Of a stretch of DNA of 64,000 bases, positions 10,251 through 21,324 are shown one piece after another. Position numbers and translations under genes: made by a program. Numbering within the stretch: position 1 is the stretch's first letter; each line of letters opens with the position of its first letter. This stretch comes from Euphorbia lathyris (Eukaryota > Streptophyta > Magnoliopsida > Malpighiales > Euphorbiaceae): assembly GCF_963576675.1 (NCBI RefSeq), contig NC_088916.1, forward strand, positions 13,864,501 to 13,928,500, read 5' to 3'. Under the pieces are notes generated by a model that ran no database searches, was not told the origin of the DNA, and saw only the letters and a list, made by a program, of their open reading frames with translations.

Positions 10251-10534
10251 GTAACAAAATAAATATTTTAGATATAATTGATGTTTGAAAGGTCCAATAT
10301 GATAATTAAATAACGAGTCAAATAGTAGTAAATCAGTCTATTTAAATTTTATGTGAGACAAAAGTAAAATTAGTACTGCTTGGCAACGTTAGGGGTAAAA
10401 TTGTACTATTTTATATGTTAAAGATAAATTTGCACTTTCCAAAAAACGACATGGGCAAATTTGCATTTTATCCCTAATTTTAAATTTTATATACATATAA
10501 TATTATTTATTTATTAAGTCATTCAGTCCGAAAA
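10251..10534. other. AT-rich spacer, nothing recognised
   Basis: No gene seen. Short phrases such as GGGGTAAAATTGTACTATTTTA recur at 10735-10770 inside the adjacent MITE cluster, so part of this may be older element sequence. Confidence 0.4.
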
Positions 10535-11240
10535 ATCTGACCTGTTTGGTTCAACTATTAGCTAACAGCTGTTGCGGTTGCTGTTAGCTGTTTGCAGCTG
10601 CAGTAAGCTGTTTTTTATTAGCTGTTTAATTACTAGTGTTTGGTAAAATTATATTGAACTGCTGCTGTTCGGATTTAAAATGTCTAAAATGGACATGTTA
10701 AGGGATATAATTGCTTTTAGCTGCCAAAATTAGGGGTATAATTGCACCATTTTAGATGTTAAGGGTAAAATTACTCTTAGCTATAAATACTGAGGGTATT
10801 TTTGCACCTTATCCTATTATAAAATAAAAAATGTGTTATACAAATTAATAAAAATAATCTATATAAAAAATAAAAAAATTATTGAACGCAACAAAACCTT
10901 GTTTTCTCCGGTAATTATGTTGTAGAATTATAAACAATGTTAAAAAATAAACATATTTTGTGAAAATAAGAAGGATAATTCTGTCAATAACAACTAACTA
11001 CAAACAACTGTTTATGAAAAGCTCCAAATAGGAGCTTTTCGTGAAACGCTCCAAATAGGAGCTTTTCGTGAAACGCTCCAAAACGCTGCAGTTTTCAGAG
11101 AAAATACTAAACGCTGCGGGTATATAAACCTAACCAAACGCTATATTTCCCGCGGTTTGGAGTGAAACGCTAAACGCTCCTCCGAAAAGCTGAAACAAAC
11201 ACCCTCTGAATCATTTGGTTGAACCAAATGACATGTGACC
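10535..11240. mobile_element. MITE cluster, hAT-like
   Basis: The right part (about 10820-11130) is an inverted relative of the centre of the Mutator-like element at 6958-7255: both share the AAACAAGGTTTT region, ACAACTGTTTGTAG-type blocks and GGAGCTTTTC(A/G)TGAA repeats. The right end reads AAACAAACACCCTCTG and the left end CCTGTTTGGTTCAAC, typical of hAT-like MITEs with GTTTGG ends. No clean 8-bp duplication was found, so exact borders are uncertain. No coding capacity. Confidence 0.55.
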
Positions 11241-12670
11241 CAATTTTAATCCAGTTTGATGTTTGATCCGGTAATAACAACATTATCAATAAGATGTATT
11301 CCAAATTTATATGCACTTAATTAAATTGTTTTAGGTGTCTTTTTTAAGTGGTTTTATTCTACAAAATTAAAACTCCTTCGCGACCATTTCGATCGCCAAT
11401 ATTAGAACATGACCCGCCACGATCGTATTTTCTTATGTAAAAATGAGGTCTTGGTATCTAAATGTGTAAAATGTAAAGTTTAGATATTATTGTTGTAATT
11501 TACTATATTTTTAATGGTTAATTGATTGTAGCAGACAATGGATACTATATTATCTTATCAATTTAAGTTGATGTTTTTTTTGTACAAAAAGAATTAAAGT
11601 TTAGATACTAAAATGTAAAAGATGTAAAGTTCGGGTGTTATGGCTATAATTTGACTAAAGATTCCCTTTTATTTTTGAATGTAACTGACTTGGATTTTTA
11701 TGCATGTAACTGATTTATATAAAAGACAAAATACAACCAAAGACTTTCACATGCAGAGAAAGAGTGTTGGGTTAGCTGAAATGTTAAAAGGTAAAAATTA
11801 TTTTGAGTCCTTATTTTTTATTTTTTGGTATATTAAGCTCTTGATCTTTTCCTGATCTTTTATTTTTTTGAATATAAAACTCGATGAATAGAGTGTTATT
11901 CATTTTACATGGTTTAAATTTTTTTACTTTTAACAATTCGAAACAATTTTTAATAATTATGTGTGATGTCGCTATAGGAAAACTGTAAGTACATTATTTC
12001 GAGCTGTAAAAAATATAATTTCAAATACAAATAAAATTAATAACACTTTTGTAGATATTCACAACTAATGAATTTGATAATTCAAGACTTAATGTGACAT
12101 AAAATAAGAAATCAAAGACTTAACCTAAAAATGAAAAATTAGGAACTCAATGTTTTTTTTTTGAGAAAACTCAATGTTGTTTTCATAATAAAAATATTTC
12201 AGTTTATTTAAGAAATTTTATTATAATACTCAAAAAAAAAATTGAAATTGAGGTGCAGTTATACGATTTACTCTGTATCATTTTATATTATAAAAATAAA
12301 ATGAAAATTTTCAACAATTTTTAGAGACAAAATTGATAATAATCCCTTTATTTTAATTTTTAAGAAATGTTTTAATAATAAAAAAATTCAATATAATATG
12401 CAAAAAGAGGATTTATATATGGTAATTTAAAGAAGTAGTTTTGTTTTTTTTTTTTTTTGAAAAATTTAAAGAATTAGATAGCTGGAATCCATTTGGTTTA
12501 CCATAAAATAGAATAAAAGTAGATGAAGACAATATGTACATATGGCAATTTTCAGTTTCATTTCATTTATAGCATGTATATTATTTTTACTCTAATTGAA
12601 CATTACCATGTAGTCAAAAAATTGTCACTGAATTTTTTTTTATTCTGAATTCACTTTAAATTTTTTTGAA
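11241..12670. other. AT-rich intergenic region without a recognisable gene
   Basis: No frame resembles a known domain. The stretch contains long A/T runs and, near 11820-11900, a phrase (TATTAAGCTCTTGATCTTTT) resembling the Mutator-like arms at 6738-6930, perhaps an eroded relative. Confidence 0.5.
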
Positions 12671-12687
12671 TAAAAAAATATTATAAA
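12671..12687. repeat. 17-bp target-site duplication of a LINE (left copy)
   Basis: TAAAAAAATATTATAAA here and at 15251-15267 flank the LINE body. A duplication of this length and AT content is typical of L1-type target-primed integration. Confidence 0.85.
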
Positions 12688-12705
12688 GTATCAAGAAGAT
12701 GATAC

Positions 12706-14149
12706 TGTTGAAACACCGTTCCACAAGATGTTGATTTGACAAAATCATCCATGATTAAGGAACAATTAAATTTAAGTGCTTTGATTTAATTGTACTAATC
12801 TGTTTGTTCAATGTTGAGTATAAACTTAAAAACAAAAAGATATAAAAAGAAAGACAGGACAAAGTCAGCATGAGATCAAAGGACAAGGTGCGTAGAATTG
12901 AACTCAGTACCAAAGAATAGAAGCCTGAAGTTCAACAAAGCTAAGTGGAATGGAACTCAGCATCAAAAGCTCTCTTACTAGTTGTCGTGCAAAACAAAAC
13001 TGACCAAAAAGGGAACTCAGCATAAGAGTTAACAACAAACGAAGACAACGTATAAAGTAGAGGACGAGTAAATCCTCAGGACAGCATGAGAGATCCGTTT
13101 ACTAGAAGACAAGTTTTGCAAACCGTTTGCACCAATAATTAAATCCTCAGAAATATGTAATAGACACATTCCGAGATGTATGGGTCAATGGATTATTGCT
13201 AAAAGACAACTGCCGCAAAAAGATGAAGTCTGCAGGAACAAGACAAGCCTGACGTTTGAAGAATTCAGAGGATAGGATTGGCCTGCAATATCTGAAGCTG
13301 ACCAGAATCTGTCTCCCACAAGAGCCGTTTTGGAATCAACAGCTAAATCATTTCAAATGATCTTTCTACATGTCTTCATCTATATAAAGACAATCAAACC
13401 TCTTGGATCATTGCCGATGCACAAAAAGAAAAATACCAGAGAGAAAAATACAAGTTCAAAGCACTTCAAAACAAGAAAAAGATCTTACACTCATTTTCTA
13501 TTCCTGTGTAAATGCTAGTTTGATTCTCTGTAATCATCTAAGGTGTTCTCCCTCTGAAAGAGAACAAACTGTATCAATTGAGATATTGAGAGTGTTGAGC
13601 TGAGTGTTTAGTTGTAAACATTCAGTAGTAGAGAAATCTAGGTACCAGGTTGTGGTGCTTAGTAGGAGTTGAGTAGAAGAATAGAGGACGGTACTCTTGC
13701 ATATTTAACTGCCTTGTAAACGGTATGTGCTCTACCTTTAAAGAGCTCAGTATTGGATTCTAAAAGCCCGGAGGACTCTGGGGACTGGACGTAGGCAGAG
13801 AGGCCGAACCAGGATAAGTGATACTGAGTAATTCTTAACTCTCTCAACTATATATCTATCTGTGCTTGTGTTGATTGTTATATTTACTCAGCATATAAAC
13901 TGTTAGAAACTAACTCTGAGTAAATCGAAGTGCTGAGTTGGAAACTGACTACAAGAGAGTCAATTCCCATCTTCCAAGTAAAACAATCTTAGTCAGCATC
14001 TGACTAAAGCTGTCTTACGCTAAGCTCACCCAAGCGGACCAAAGCTGAGTTGTTCAACTTAATAAAATAACTGAGTCAGCAAGATTAATTAGCAAAAAAG
14101 TTATATTAGTTCCTAACCCCCCCTTGGAACTAATCACACGGGACCAACA
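12706..14149 (+). mobile_element. Solo LTR of the SIRE-like copia family (1444 bp)
   Basis: It starts TGTTGAAACACC and ends GGGACCAACA and aligns with the LTR at 1680-3086 in opposite orientation. It is flanked by a perfect 5-bp duplication GATAC (12701-12705 and 14150-14154). No primer-binding site follows; the interrupted LINE resumes directly. It is thus a solo LTR left by LTR-LTR recombination. The short frames inside it are accidental. Confidence 0.95.
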
Positions 14150-14154
14150 GATAC

Positions 14155-15235
14155 TTCCTTTCCGACAACGAGAGGATCGGCTTATTTGGCATTTCACGAA
14201 GAATGGGTGCTATAATTCGAAGTCGGGATATCGTGTGAATGAAAGACCTGATATCAATCGTCCGAGTCATGATGGTTGGGCATGTTTGTGGCAATTGTTC
14301 ATTCCATAGAAAATTCGTTTTTTTCTTTAGAAGTTGGGTTCCGCGTTCGTCTTATAGCCAATAGGGTTTTGATTTCACCTTTGTGCCCCCTTTGTGAGAG
14401 TGCCGAAGGAGACCCGTGGCACTTGTTTATGTAGTGCGAGTTCTAAAAGGAATGTTGGCAATCGGCGGGAATTAGTATTCCGGCAGGGGACCCTTTGGCT
14501 GTATCTACTGATTTTGAAGGTTTTTTGCTGCATTTATGTTTGAATTTGTCAGCTGATATAATGTGTAAAATTGCTGTGCTTTTCTGGGTGATCTGGGGGC
14601 AGAGAAATAACTTGGTTTGGAATGGTAAGGTGCTGCCGTCGTCGTTAGCTGTTCAGCAAGGCTTTAGTTATCTCTCGAGTTGGAGGTCGGGTCAAAATCG
14701 CAGATTAGTAGGAAAGGGGGCTGGTCAAGGAGCTGTACCAAGGTGGAAGAAACCAAAGAGTGGCTTTGTGAAATGTAATCTGGATGCCTCATTATTTGCG
14801 GATTCTGATCAAGTCGGGTGGGGTGCTGTGATTAGAAAGGATGATGGTTCATGTTTTGTTGCCTGTAATTTTGTTAGAGAAGGATCCCCTGAACCTATTC
14901 TAGCCGAAGCTTTAGCACTGAAGGATTGCTTGGAGTGGCTTATCGCATTGCGTGTTAATCGAGTAATGGTGGAAACTGATGCCAAATCAATTGTTGACAA
15001 ACTACAGTCAATAGAGCCTGATATTACTGAGTTAGGTGATCTATTACAAAGCTGTAGGGAATTAATTTTTGTTATTCCCGAGTGCGAAGTGAATTTTTGT
15101 CCTAGATTAGCGAATGGTGTAGCTCATAGCTTAGCTAGAAATGCCCGTTCCAATGCTAGTCAATTTACATTTTTTAATTTGCCAACATGGTTGGTGGATG
15201 TGTTTTATAAGGATTGTTCTAATCCAGTTGAATGA
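14155..15235 (+). pseudogene. LINE ORF2 3' end: zf-RVT and RNase H domains
   Basis: The first part (14155-14480) shows the plant LINE zinc-binding segment after RT: RQREDRLIWHFTKNGCYNSKSGY, then CPLCESAEGDPWHLF in another frame. A stop near 14307 and a frameshift break it. From about 14495 a 246-codon frame stays open: WVIWGQRNNLVW, WKKPKSGFVKCNLDAS, WGAVIRKDDGS, ILAEALALKDCLEW, VETDAKSIVDKL and CPRLANGVAHSLAR. These are the RVT_3-type RNase H motifs, with catalytic Asp, Glu and Asp positions visible. RNase H removes RNA from the RNA-DNA hybrid. The open frame suggests a fairly recent copy. Confidence 0.85.
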
Positions 15236-15250
15236 ATGAGTTTTTTCCTT

Positions 15251-15267
15251 TAAAAAAATATTATAAA
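15251..15267. repeat. 17-bp target-site duplication of the LINE (right copy)
   Basis: Identical to 12671-12687. Confidence 0.85.
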
Positions 15268-15500
15268 AAATAATAATTTTTAATTAAATTCTAGATAACC
15301 CATTTAGAAAGTGTACCAGTCCAAATAAGGTTACCATTTTATTATAAATTAAGTAGGGTATCGAAAGTCTTTCCTCGTGGAGTGGTTCTCGTCTTCTCAG
15401 TTAAGAAGGATTCTATTTTAGGGTTTATGCTACCTGCGATTTTTTCATGTCTGCTTCCTTTGGTAGGAAATAACCTTATTAAACAATTCAATCGTAATCC

Positions 15501-16440
15501 ATGGATAAAGGAAAAGGTGTTTTGGATGCTTACGCACGGCTATGACTCTATGAGGAGGAGGAAGGGTTGGCGCTGACGGTCGAGGAGGCCCCTGTTGATG
15601 AAACACAACCCTCATTATTCATAATCGATCAGTTCCTTATCGCGAAAACTATCCACTTTGATAGCATTTGGTGTACTCTCGCTGCTATCCGACATCTTGT
15701 GAAAGGTTACGATTACTGAAACTGATGGAGAGGGTCGATATCTCTTTCAGTTTTATCATGAACTTGACATCTCGTGAGTATTAAACGATGGCCCCTGGAC
15801 ATTTAATCAGAATGTTTTAATCATTAAAACGCTTGAAGTTACAGAACAGGGCTACAAGTTGAACTTACCAATCTCATCATCTAGGTGCAGATATCAGACA
15901 TGCCAGGAAGGTTTCAGACAACCACGACATGCAGAATTTTAGGAGATTATATGGGGAAATTCATTGAAACAGATCCCAATAATTTTATCGGATTTCAGCG
16001 TAATTATCTATGTATCAAAGTTACCTTGGATATGAGGAAACCACTTAGACGTGGTCAGAAGTTGAAACGCAGTGGAGGGGAGTGGTTCTGGATTACTTTT
16101 TGGTACGAGCGACTACCAAGCTTCTGCTTCTATTATAGAGTGATCGGTCATTCGAACAAATTCTGTGTATTGCTTTTCGATAATCCTGACAACCCCACAA
16201 ACCGTCAATATGGTAGTTTCTTAAGAGCAATGTTACGCCGTGGTGGAAGCCAAGCGAGATGGAAGTGCCTTCGTGAGTCAGCTGGGGAATAATTCAGTAA
16301 CAGGGAGGTTCCTCAAAGTTCTAAGGCAGACAGTCAAATTGTGGCTAAGGCCACTAAACCAGGAAAGGAAAACCAAGGAATCGTTCATGATCCAAAACGG
16401 CTAAGGAGGGAGGATAGAGAGATGGAGGTAGACGTATCAG
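15501..16440 (+). pseudogene. LINE ORF1 (DUF4283, zf-CCHC_4), broken
   Basis: ATG at 15501 starts MDKGKGVLDAYARL and meets a stop at 15543. Later frames carry QPSLFIIDQFLIAKTIHFDS, the DUF4283 region, and from 15885 a 135-codon stretch ending in the zinc-knuckle area. There WFWITFWYERLPSFCFYYRV shows the second knuckle cysteine replaced by Tyr. The tail (DPKRLRRE...) leads to ORF2. ORF1 proteins bind LINE RNA; this copy has at least two frameshifts and cannot make one. Confidence 0.82.
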
Positions 16441-16493
16441 TTTTCTCAAAAAAAAGGTGGGGCGGGACCTAGCACTCATGCCCGTCTAATTGC

Positions 16494-16675
16494 ATGAGTA
16501 TCCTCAGTTGGAACTGTTATGGATTGGACAACCCGCGAACAGTAATGTTCTCCTGGACTTAATCAGGATTCACAAGCCCGTATTTCTAATGGAAACAATG
16601 ATACATGAAGATAAGGTTTTGAAAGTGAGTAAGAAATTGGGGTTTTCAAGGTGTTTCGTTGTTAATGGAGTTACT
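16494..16675 (+). pseudogene. LINE ORF2 start (AP endonuclease N-terminus), broken
   Basis: ATG at 16494 gives MSILSWNCYGLDNPRT, the start of the plant LINE endonuclease that nicks target DNA. A frameshift follows, and LDLIRIHKPVFLMETMI appears in another frame with the Glu of the LxET motif. The sequence is cut at about 16676 by copia RT. Confidence 0.82.
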
Positions 16676-17115
16676 GCGTTTTCATGACAAATATAATCCG
16701 AATCATATCTGTCTACTTCGAAAATCTCTTTATGGCCTTAAACAGGCACCGCAGGAATGGTTCAATCGTCTCAAACAATTTCTATACAACATTGGATTTA
16801 CTATATATGGAGTCAATAATTCTTTGTTTTTAAAATGCACTAACCTCGACAAGACGTTTATCCTATGTTATGTGGATGATACTCTTGTCACTGGTACTAG
16901 TCCATCTCAGATTACTTCCACTATTCAGGCTATTGAAAAAGAGTTTCCGATTCGCAACTTGGGATGAGTATCGTACTTTCTTGGCTTTACATACACCAAA
17001 ACCGGAATCCATCTCTCTCAGGACAAGTATGCTCCGGACATTCTTGGGCGTGTAAACATGACCGATTGCAAACCTTGTACCACTCTGATGGAAACTATTC
17101 CTAATCTTGCTAAAG
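16676..17115 (+). pseudogene. Copia reverse transcriptase fragment
   Basis: From 16676 the plus strand reads FHDKYNPNHICLLRKSLYGL, KQAPQEWFNRLKQFL and then LCYVDDTLVTG, the copia RT core with the YVDD catalytic motif. After a frameshift at about 16965 it continues as YFLGFTYTKTGIHLSQDKYA and CKPCTTLMET. Nothing upstream (integrase) or downstream (RNase H, LTR) is attached. It could come from the same family as the fragment at 8780-9552, but that is a guess. Confidence 0.85.
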
Positions 17116-18198
17116 AATATCAATGTAACTATACATTGATAATTTAGAAACTAAATTGTGAAAAAGGTATTCTTAGAAGGCCATCAATGTAATTTTCTCA
17201 TCATCATCATTATCATTTTATTTTAATACATGGTAAGTTAGGTTATTTTTATACATGGTAATTAGGTTGAAAACAACCAGACTGACTCCTTACTATTTCT
17301 CTTGTTTTTATACATGGTAAGGTAGTTTGAAATAAAACAACTGGATACTCCTTGCCAAGTTAGTTTTCTCTTATTTTTAAGATATATCAGAGAGCATGCA
17401 TGAAGCTAAAATTATGACTTAAACCATTCAAATGTCACAAAATTTAACCAAATAAAGACATGTCAGTTATAGACTACATAAGCATTATAAAAAAACAAAA
17501 ATTGAACATTACAAAACATTTTTTGTGTGTAATATTTTATTATAACCACATTCATATCTCAAACAACCAATTCAACTAAAAATTTATGTTAGCAGTATTT
17601 AATAGTGATTTAAAAACCGGACCGGACCGGCGATGAGTCTGATCTGGTTACAGGTGCTACGATTTATTTATATTAAATCGAACTGAATTGAGATCAAACC
17701 GAGAACCAATATCAAACTGGTGAACCGGATTGATCCTGCTTTAAAAAAGCTAAAAACTGATTTAGTGATAAAAAAATAATTTAAATCTTAAATTATAAAT
17801 AGTAATAATTTTTGTTAATTAACTTCAACTTTAATATTTACTTTTTTGTTAAATCCTCAATTATAAATTATTTGTGTTAATTAATTTCAACTTTAATATT
17901 ATTGACACATTTATCACACTGATTCAATATCCGAACGATTTTTAGAATATTAGTACGTAAAACTCCAAAATAGTTTTTATTATTATCTCTGATGTATGTA
18001 TCACTCACGTGAATATGACAAATTTAGTTTACTATATGTTGAAATTTAATTAAAAAAAATGTAGTTACTAAACTTTCAAGAATATTTTTAATTATATATC
18101 TCAAAAATATATACACTATTTTTACTTACAAAATTGATTTACAAATATATGTATTGAACTACAAAGTGTGCCTGTAATGCTTTCAAAACTTATCATTT
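17116..18198. other. AT-rich intergenic region with eroded repeats
   Basis: No gene. Around 17225-17370 the phrase TTATACATGGTAA recurs three times with similar flanks. Around 17610-17730 an ACCGGACCGGACCGG stretch and a later GAACCGGATTGATCC resemble a widespread degenerate plant repeat, which I cannot assign. Confidence 0.45.
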
Positions 18199-18539
18199 CT
18201 TTTAAGGAAAAGATATCAAAATAGGCCTATGATTTTCGAGGATGTATCAATTTAGACTCCACGTACAAAATAGTACCAATGTAGGCTTAACGTTTAAAAA
18301 ATATATCAATTTAGGCCTCAAGAAAGGATTGGACACGTCATTCTTATTACTCCGTTAAGTTCTGATTTCTCCCTCCACATACAATTGATAGAACTTAACG
18401 GAGTAATATGAATGACGTGTCTCGATCCGTTATCGGCCTAAATTGGTACTTTTTTTAAACGTTAAGCCTATATTAGTGTTATTTTGTACGTAGAGCCTAA
18501 ATTGATACTTCCCAAAAACCATAGATCTATTTTGGTACC
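18199..18539. mobile_element. Foldback MITE with long inverted arms
   Basis: Two arms of about 150 bp face each other: GATATCAAAATAGGCCTATG on the left pairs with CATAGATCTATTTTGGTACC on the right, continuing inward through the TTAACGTTT and CTCCGTTAAGTTCT blocks to a short centre near 18370. Possible flanking duplications are TTATCATTT (18190) and TTATCACTT (18540), which would suit a Mutator-like 9-bp duplication with one mismatch. Confidence 0.65.
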
Positions 18540-18628
18540 TTATCACTTTTTTTTATTGTTCATAATAACAATACATTTTTTTATTTGAAATATTATATTT
18601 AATTCTCATAATCTTTTTTGAAATTCTT

Positions 18629-18629
<1 letters not shown>

Positions 18630-18680
<51 letters not shown>
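18630..18680. repeat. (ATT)n microsatellite
   Basis: About 17 perfect ATT units in a row. Its reverse strand reads as a poly-Asn run, which is an artefact. Confidence 0.98.
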
Positions 18681-18681
<1 letters not shown>

Positions 18682-19089
18682 GGGATGAGTACTAAATTTT
18701 ACTATCACGTTTTCAGATAAGTGCAGATTTGACCCTAACGTATGAAGTGATATAAATTTATCCCTAATATTTCCAATCAAAATCAATTTTGCTTATACAT
18801 TATCGAAAATTTTAAAATGCTGATTTGACTATTATTAACAGTCATATCAGAACTTCCAAACATCAATTATATCTAAGATACATTTATTGTATTACTAACA
18901 CAGTTACAAAAATAAACTTGTTTAAATACTACAACTATATCAACCACATATAAGTTAATCATAATTGTTTTTACAAAATATATAAAATGTTTAATGTGTT
19001 ACGAATTATAATTAACCAATAAAAAATACATGAAAATCAACAAAATTATTTGGAACATCTGATATAATAGTCAGTGGAACCTATTGCTA
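18681..19089. other. AT-rich region upstream of the YUC10-like promoter
   Basis: No coding region or element ends recognised. Confidence 0.5.
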
Positions 19090-19265
19090 CAACTTCTTCA
19101 TTTCTGGGTAGTGATTTTGAGAAGGTTAGGAGTGTAATTTGACAGTTCATCTTCTCTCCCTTCCTCAGCTATAAATAAGGCTAATAAGAACTGTAATCTC
19201 CCTCACCTTCTCTCCTTCATCTTAACCCTTACAGCAAAAAAAACCTATTCCTTCAAAGTTCAGAA
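19090..19265 (+). promoter_or_regulatory. Core promoter and 5' leader of the YUC10-like gene
   Basis: A TATA box TATAAATAA sits at 19170-19178, about 90 bp before the ATG, with CT-rich sequence on both sides, as in many plant promoters. The segment is conserved in a second copy at about 22150-22311, which supports a functional unit duplicated with the gene. The transcription start is inferred near 19200-19210. Confidence 0.7.
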
Positions 19266-21095
19266 ATGGCAGCAACCACTGTGATCATTGTTGGTGCTGG
19301 ACCTGCAGGTCTTGCTACTTCTGCTTGCCTAAACAATCTTTCAATTGAAAACATCATTTTAGAGAAGGAGAACTGTTCTGCTTCTCTTTGGAGATATCAC
19401 TCATATGACTGTGTTCATCTCCATTTAGCAAAGAAATTTTGCCAACTTCCCTATGCACCCCATGATTCTGAAACACCAACCTTCATGCCCAAATCTAAAT
19501 TCATAGAATACATAGACAATTACACTGCCAAAAACCAAATAAACCCTATGTACAACCGTTGTGTAGAAGCAACATCTTTTGATGGGTGTTCTGGGAAGTG
19601 GAAAGTTGAGGCTAGGAATCTAGCTTCTAATGAAACTGAAGTATATTACTCTAAATTTATTGTAATTGCTTCTGGTGAAAATAATGTGGGTTTCATCCCT
19701 AGGGTTCCTGGGTTGGAGAGTTTTTCTGGAAAGATAATTCACTCCAACGAATATAAAAGTGGAAATGAGTTCCAGGGCAAACAAGTCTTGGTTATTGGCT
19801 GTGGAAACTCTGGGATGGAGATCAGTTTTGATCTCTCAAAGCATGGAGCAAATCCATCAATTGTTATTAGGAGCCCTGTAAGTTATTTTGTTTACAGAAA
19901 AAAAAAAATATTGGCTCTGTTTGGCAAATAGATATTAACTGTTAGCTGATAGCTGATTACATTAGCTGTTAGCTGATTATCTTTTTGTTTAGCAGATTTG
20001 ATTAGCTGATTTGACTAGCTTATTGTGTAAATTTAGCTGATTGTTTATGTAAAATGACAAATAATGACATAAAATAAAGCAATAAGCTAATTGAAAAATA
20101 TCCTCCAAAAGAGATGGAGCAATAAGCTAATTAAAAAAGCTCATAAAATAAGCTTTTTGGATTCAACAAGCTCTTTCAAATTTCTGTCCACCAAACAACA
20201 CCATTAGAGAGATTTGATTAAAGTGGCTCAAACCTCTAATTTTATCAAAAAAAAAAAAAAAAAAAACTCTTTATCAAACAGGCCATTATCTTTTTATTGG
20301 ATATGTACTAATACTTGAATTTTTTGTTTCTTGCCCCAAATACTGCAGTTTCATGTTGTGACAAGGGAGATGATATATCTAGGAATGGAGCTGCTGAAAT
20401 ACATTCCTATGAAATATGTAGATGCTCTTATAACACTGTGGGCAAGATTCAAGTATGGAGATCTGTCTTCATATGGAATTCAAAGACCTTCCTTATGCCC
20501 TTTCTCAAATAAGGTCATAACAGGAAGAACTCCTGTTATTGATGTTGGAACAGTTCAGAAGATCCGTTCTAAGGAAATCAAGGTAAAACTGAAAAGAAAA
20601 GGCTACAATAATTTATTAATAGAACTCAATGTTCTACTACTTATAACAATAGTAATTATAAGTTTTTTTGGGGGTTTTGTTAATTAGGTTGTTCCTGAGA
20701 TGGTGAGCATAAAAGAGAACATGGTTGAGTTCTCTGATGGTACCACACAACATTTTGATGTAATGGTGTTCGCTACAGGCTACAAGAGTGTGGCTAATAC
20801 TTGGCTTAAGGTAGGTTTGGAATTCATCATTTTTTTGAACTCTGTTGGAACTTAAATTGTTATATAAAAAATGTGATTTTGATGCTTGTTAATATGTGAT
20901 ATGCAGGATTACCATTACATTATGAATGAGAAGAGCATGCCTAAAAATCCATCTCCTAAGCACTGGAAGGGTGAAAACAGAAGCTACTGCGTTGGCTTTT
21001 CTGGAAACGGTTTGAATGGCATATCAAGAGATGCAATGGCAGTAGCTAGAGATATATATGTTGTTTTATGTGGTGAAGATCATCATAATCTTTAG
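19266..21095 (+). CDS. YUC10-like: YUCCA-type flavin monooxygenase (indole-3-pyruvate monooxygenase), YUC10-like
   Basis: YUCCA enzymes convert indole-3-pyruvate to the auxin IAA with NADPH and oxygen; YUC10/11-type members are mostly known from seeds. Four exons are predicted: 19266-19877, 20349-20582, 20688-20810 and 20907-21095. All introns are GT-AG and phase 0, giving 385 codons, the usual length for this group. Motifs are the FAD site GAGPAG (10-15), ASGENN (135-140), FMO signature FxGxxxHxxxY (153-163), NADPH site GCGNSG (178-183) and FATGY (310-314). TPVIDVGTVQKI and PKHWKGE favour YUC10. No frame breaks are seen. Intron 1 is enlarged by a MITE. There is no signal peptide, so cytosol or ER face is expected. 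Splice sites are predicted by eye. Confidence 0.93.
19913..20284. mobile_element. hAT-like MITE in intron 1 of the YUC10-like gene
   Basis: The ends GGCTCTGTTTGGCAAA and, inverse, GGCCTGTTTGATAAA are related terminal inverted repeats with the GTTTGG core. The interior has several TTAGCTGAT repeats and a 20-A tract near the right end. A 3-bp ATT lies on both sides (19910-19912, 20285-20287); a clean 8-bp duplication is not visible. The splice sites are untouched. Confidence 0.7.
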
Positions 21096-21324
21096 TTTTT
21101 CTTTTTCTTTCTTTTGTAAGTGAATGAGTTTAAACGTTTTGATAATAATAAAAGTATTGATAAGTTTAAAAGATTTCTTAAACATCTTTGGTCATTCCCA
21201 ATTATACATGATTTTATTTGTTTGAATGATAAATATTAATTTGTAGAGACGGTTTTGGCAGCGTTAAGTTATTTTAACATGAAAGTTCGAAAAAAGAAAA
21301 TGAAAAATTGGCGCGGATTCTCTA
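21096..21324. other. 3' region of the YUC10-like gene
   Basis: An AATAATAAAAG sequence at about 21144 could serve as polyadenylation signal. Nothing else is seen. Confidence 0.4.

Larger units (their letters stand above)
12688..15250 (+). mobile_element. 5'-truncated LINE (about 1.1 kb of its own sequence) split by a solo LTR
   Basis: The LINE body consists of 12688-12705 and 14155-15250, joined when the solo LTR and one copy of its duplication are removed. It encodes the zf-RVT and RNase H end of ORF2 and stops at 15233-15235, just before the A-rich duplication. The 17-bp duplications at both ends define the insertion exactly. Confidence 0.88.
15365..16675 (+). mobile_element. LINE, 5' half, decayed
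   Basis: It begins near 15365 with the same 5' end as the minus-strand LINE at 8198, followed by ORF1 and the first 60 or so codons of ORF2. At about 16676 the sequence changes abruptly to copia RT, so the 3' half is absent. Confidence 0.8.

Noticed and set aside
13330..13847. Short frames in the solo LTR at 12706-14149
   Set aside because: Fully inside the LTR; the matching LTR at 1680-3086 does not keep them.
18553..18786. Minus-strand frame with a poly-Asn run
   Set aside because: It is the translation of the ATT microsatellite.
19878..19931. Extension of YUC exon 1 into the open frame to 19931
   Set aside because: A GT donor at 19878 followed by an AG acceptor at 20347-20348 restores the conserved RSP-FHVV reading; the extension runs into the MITE.
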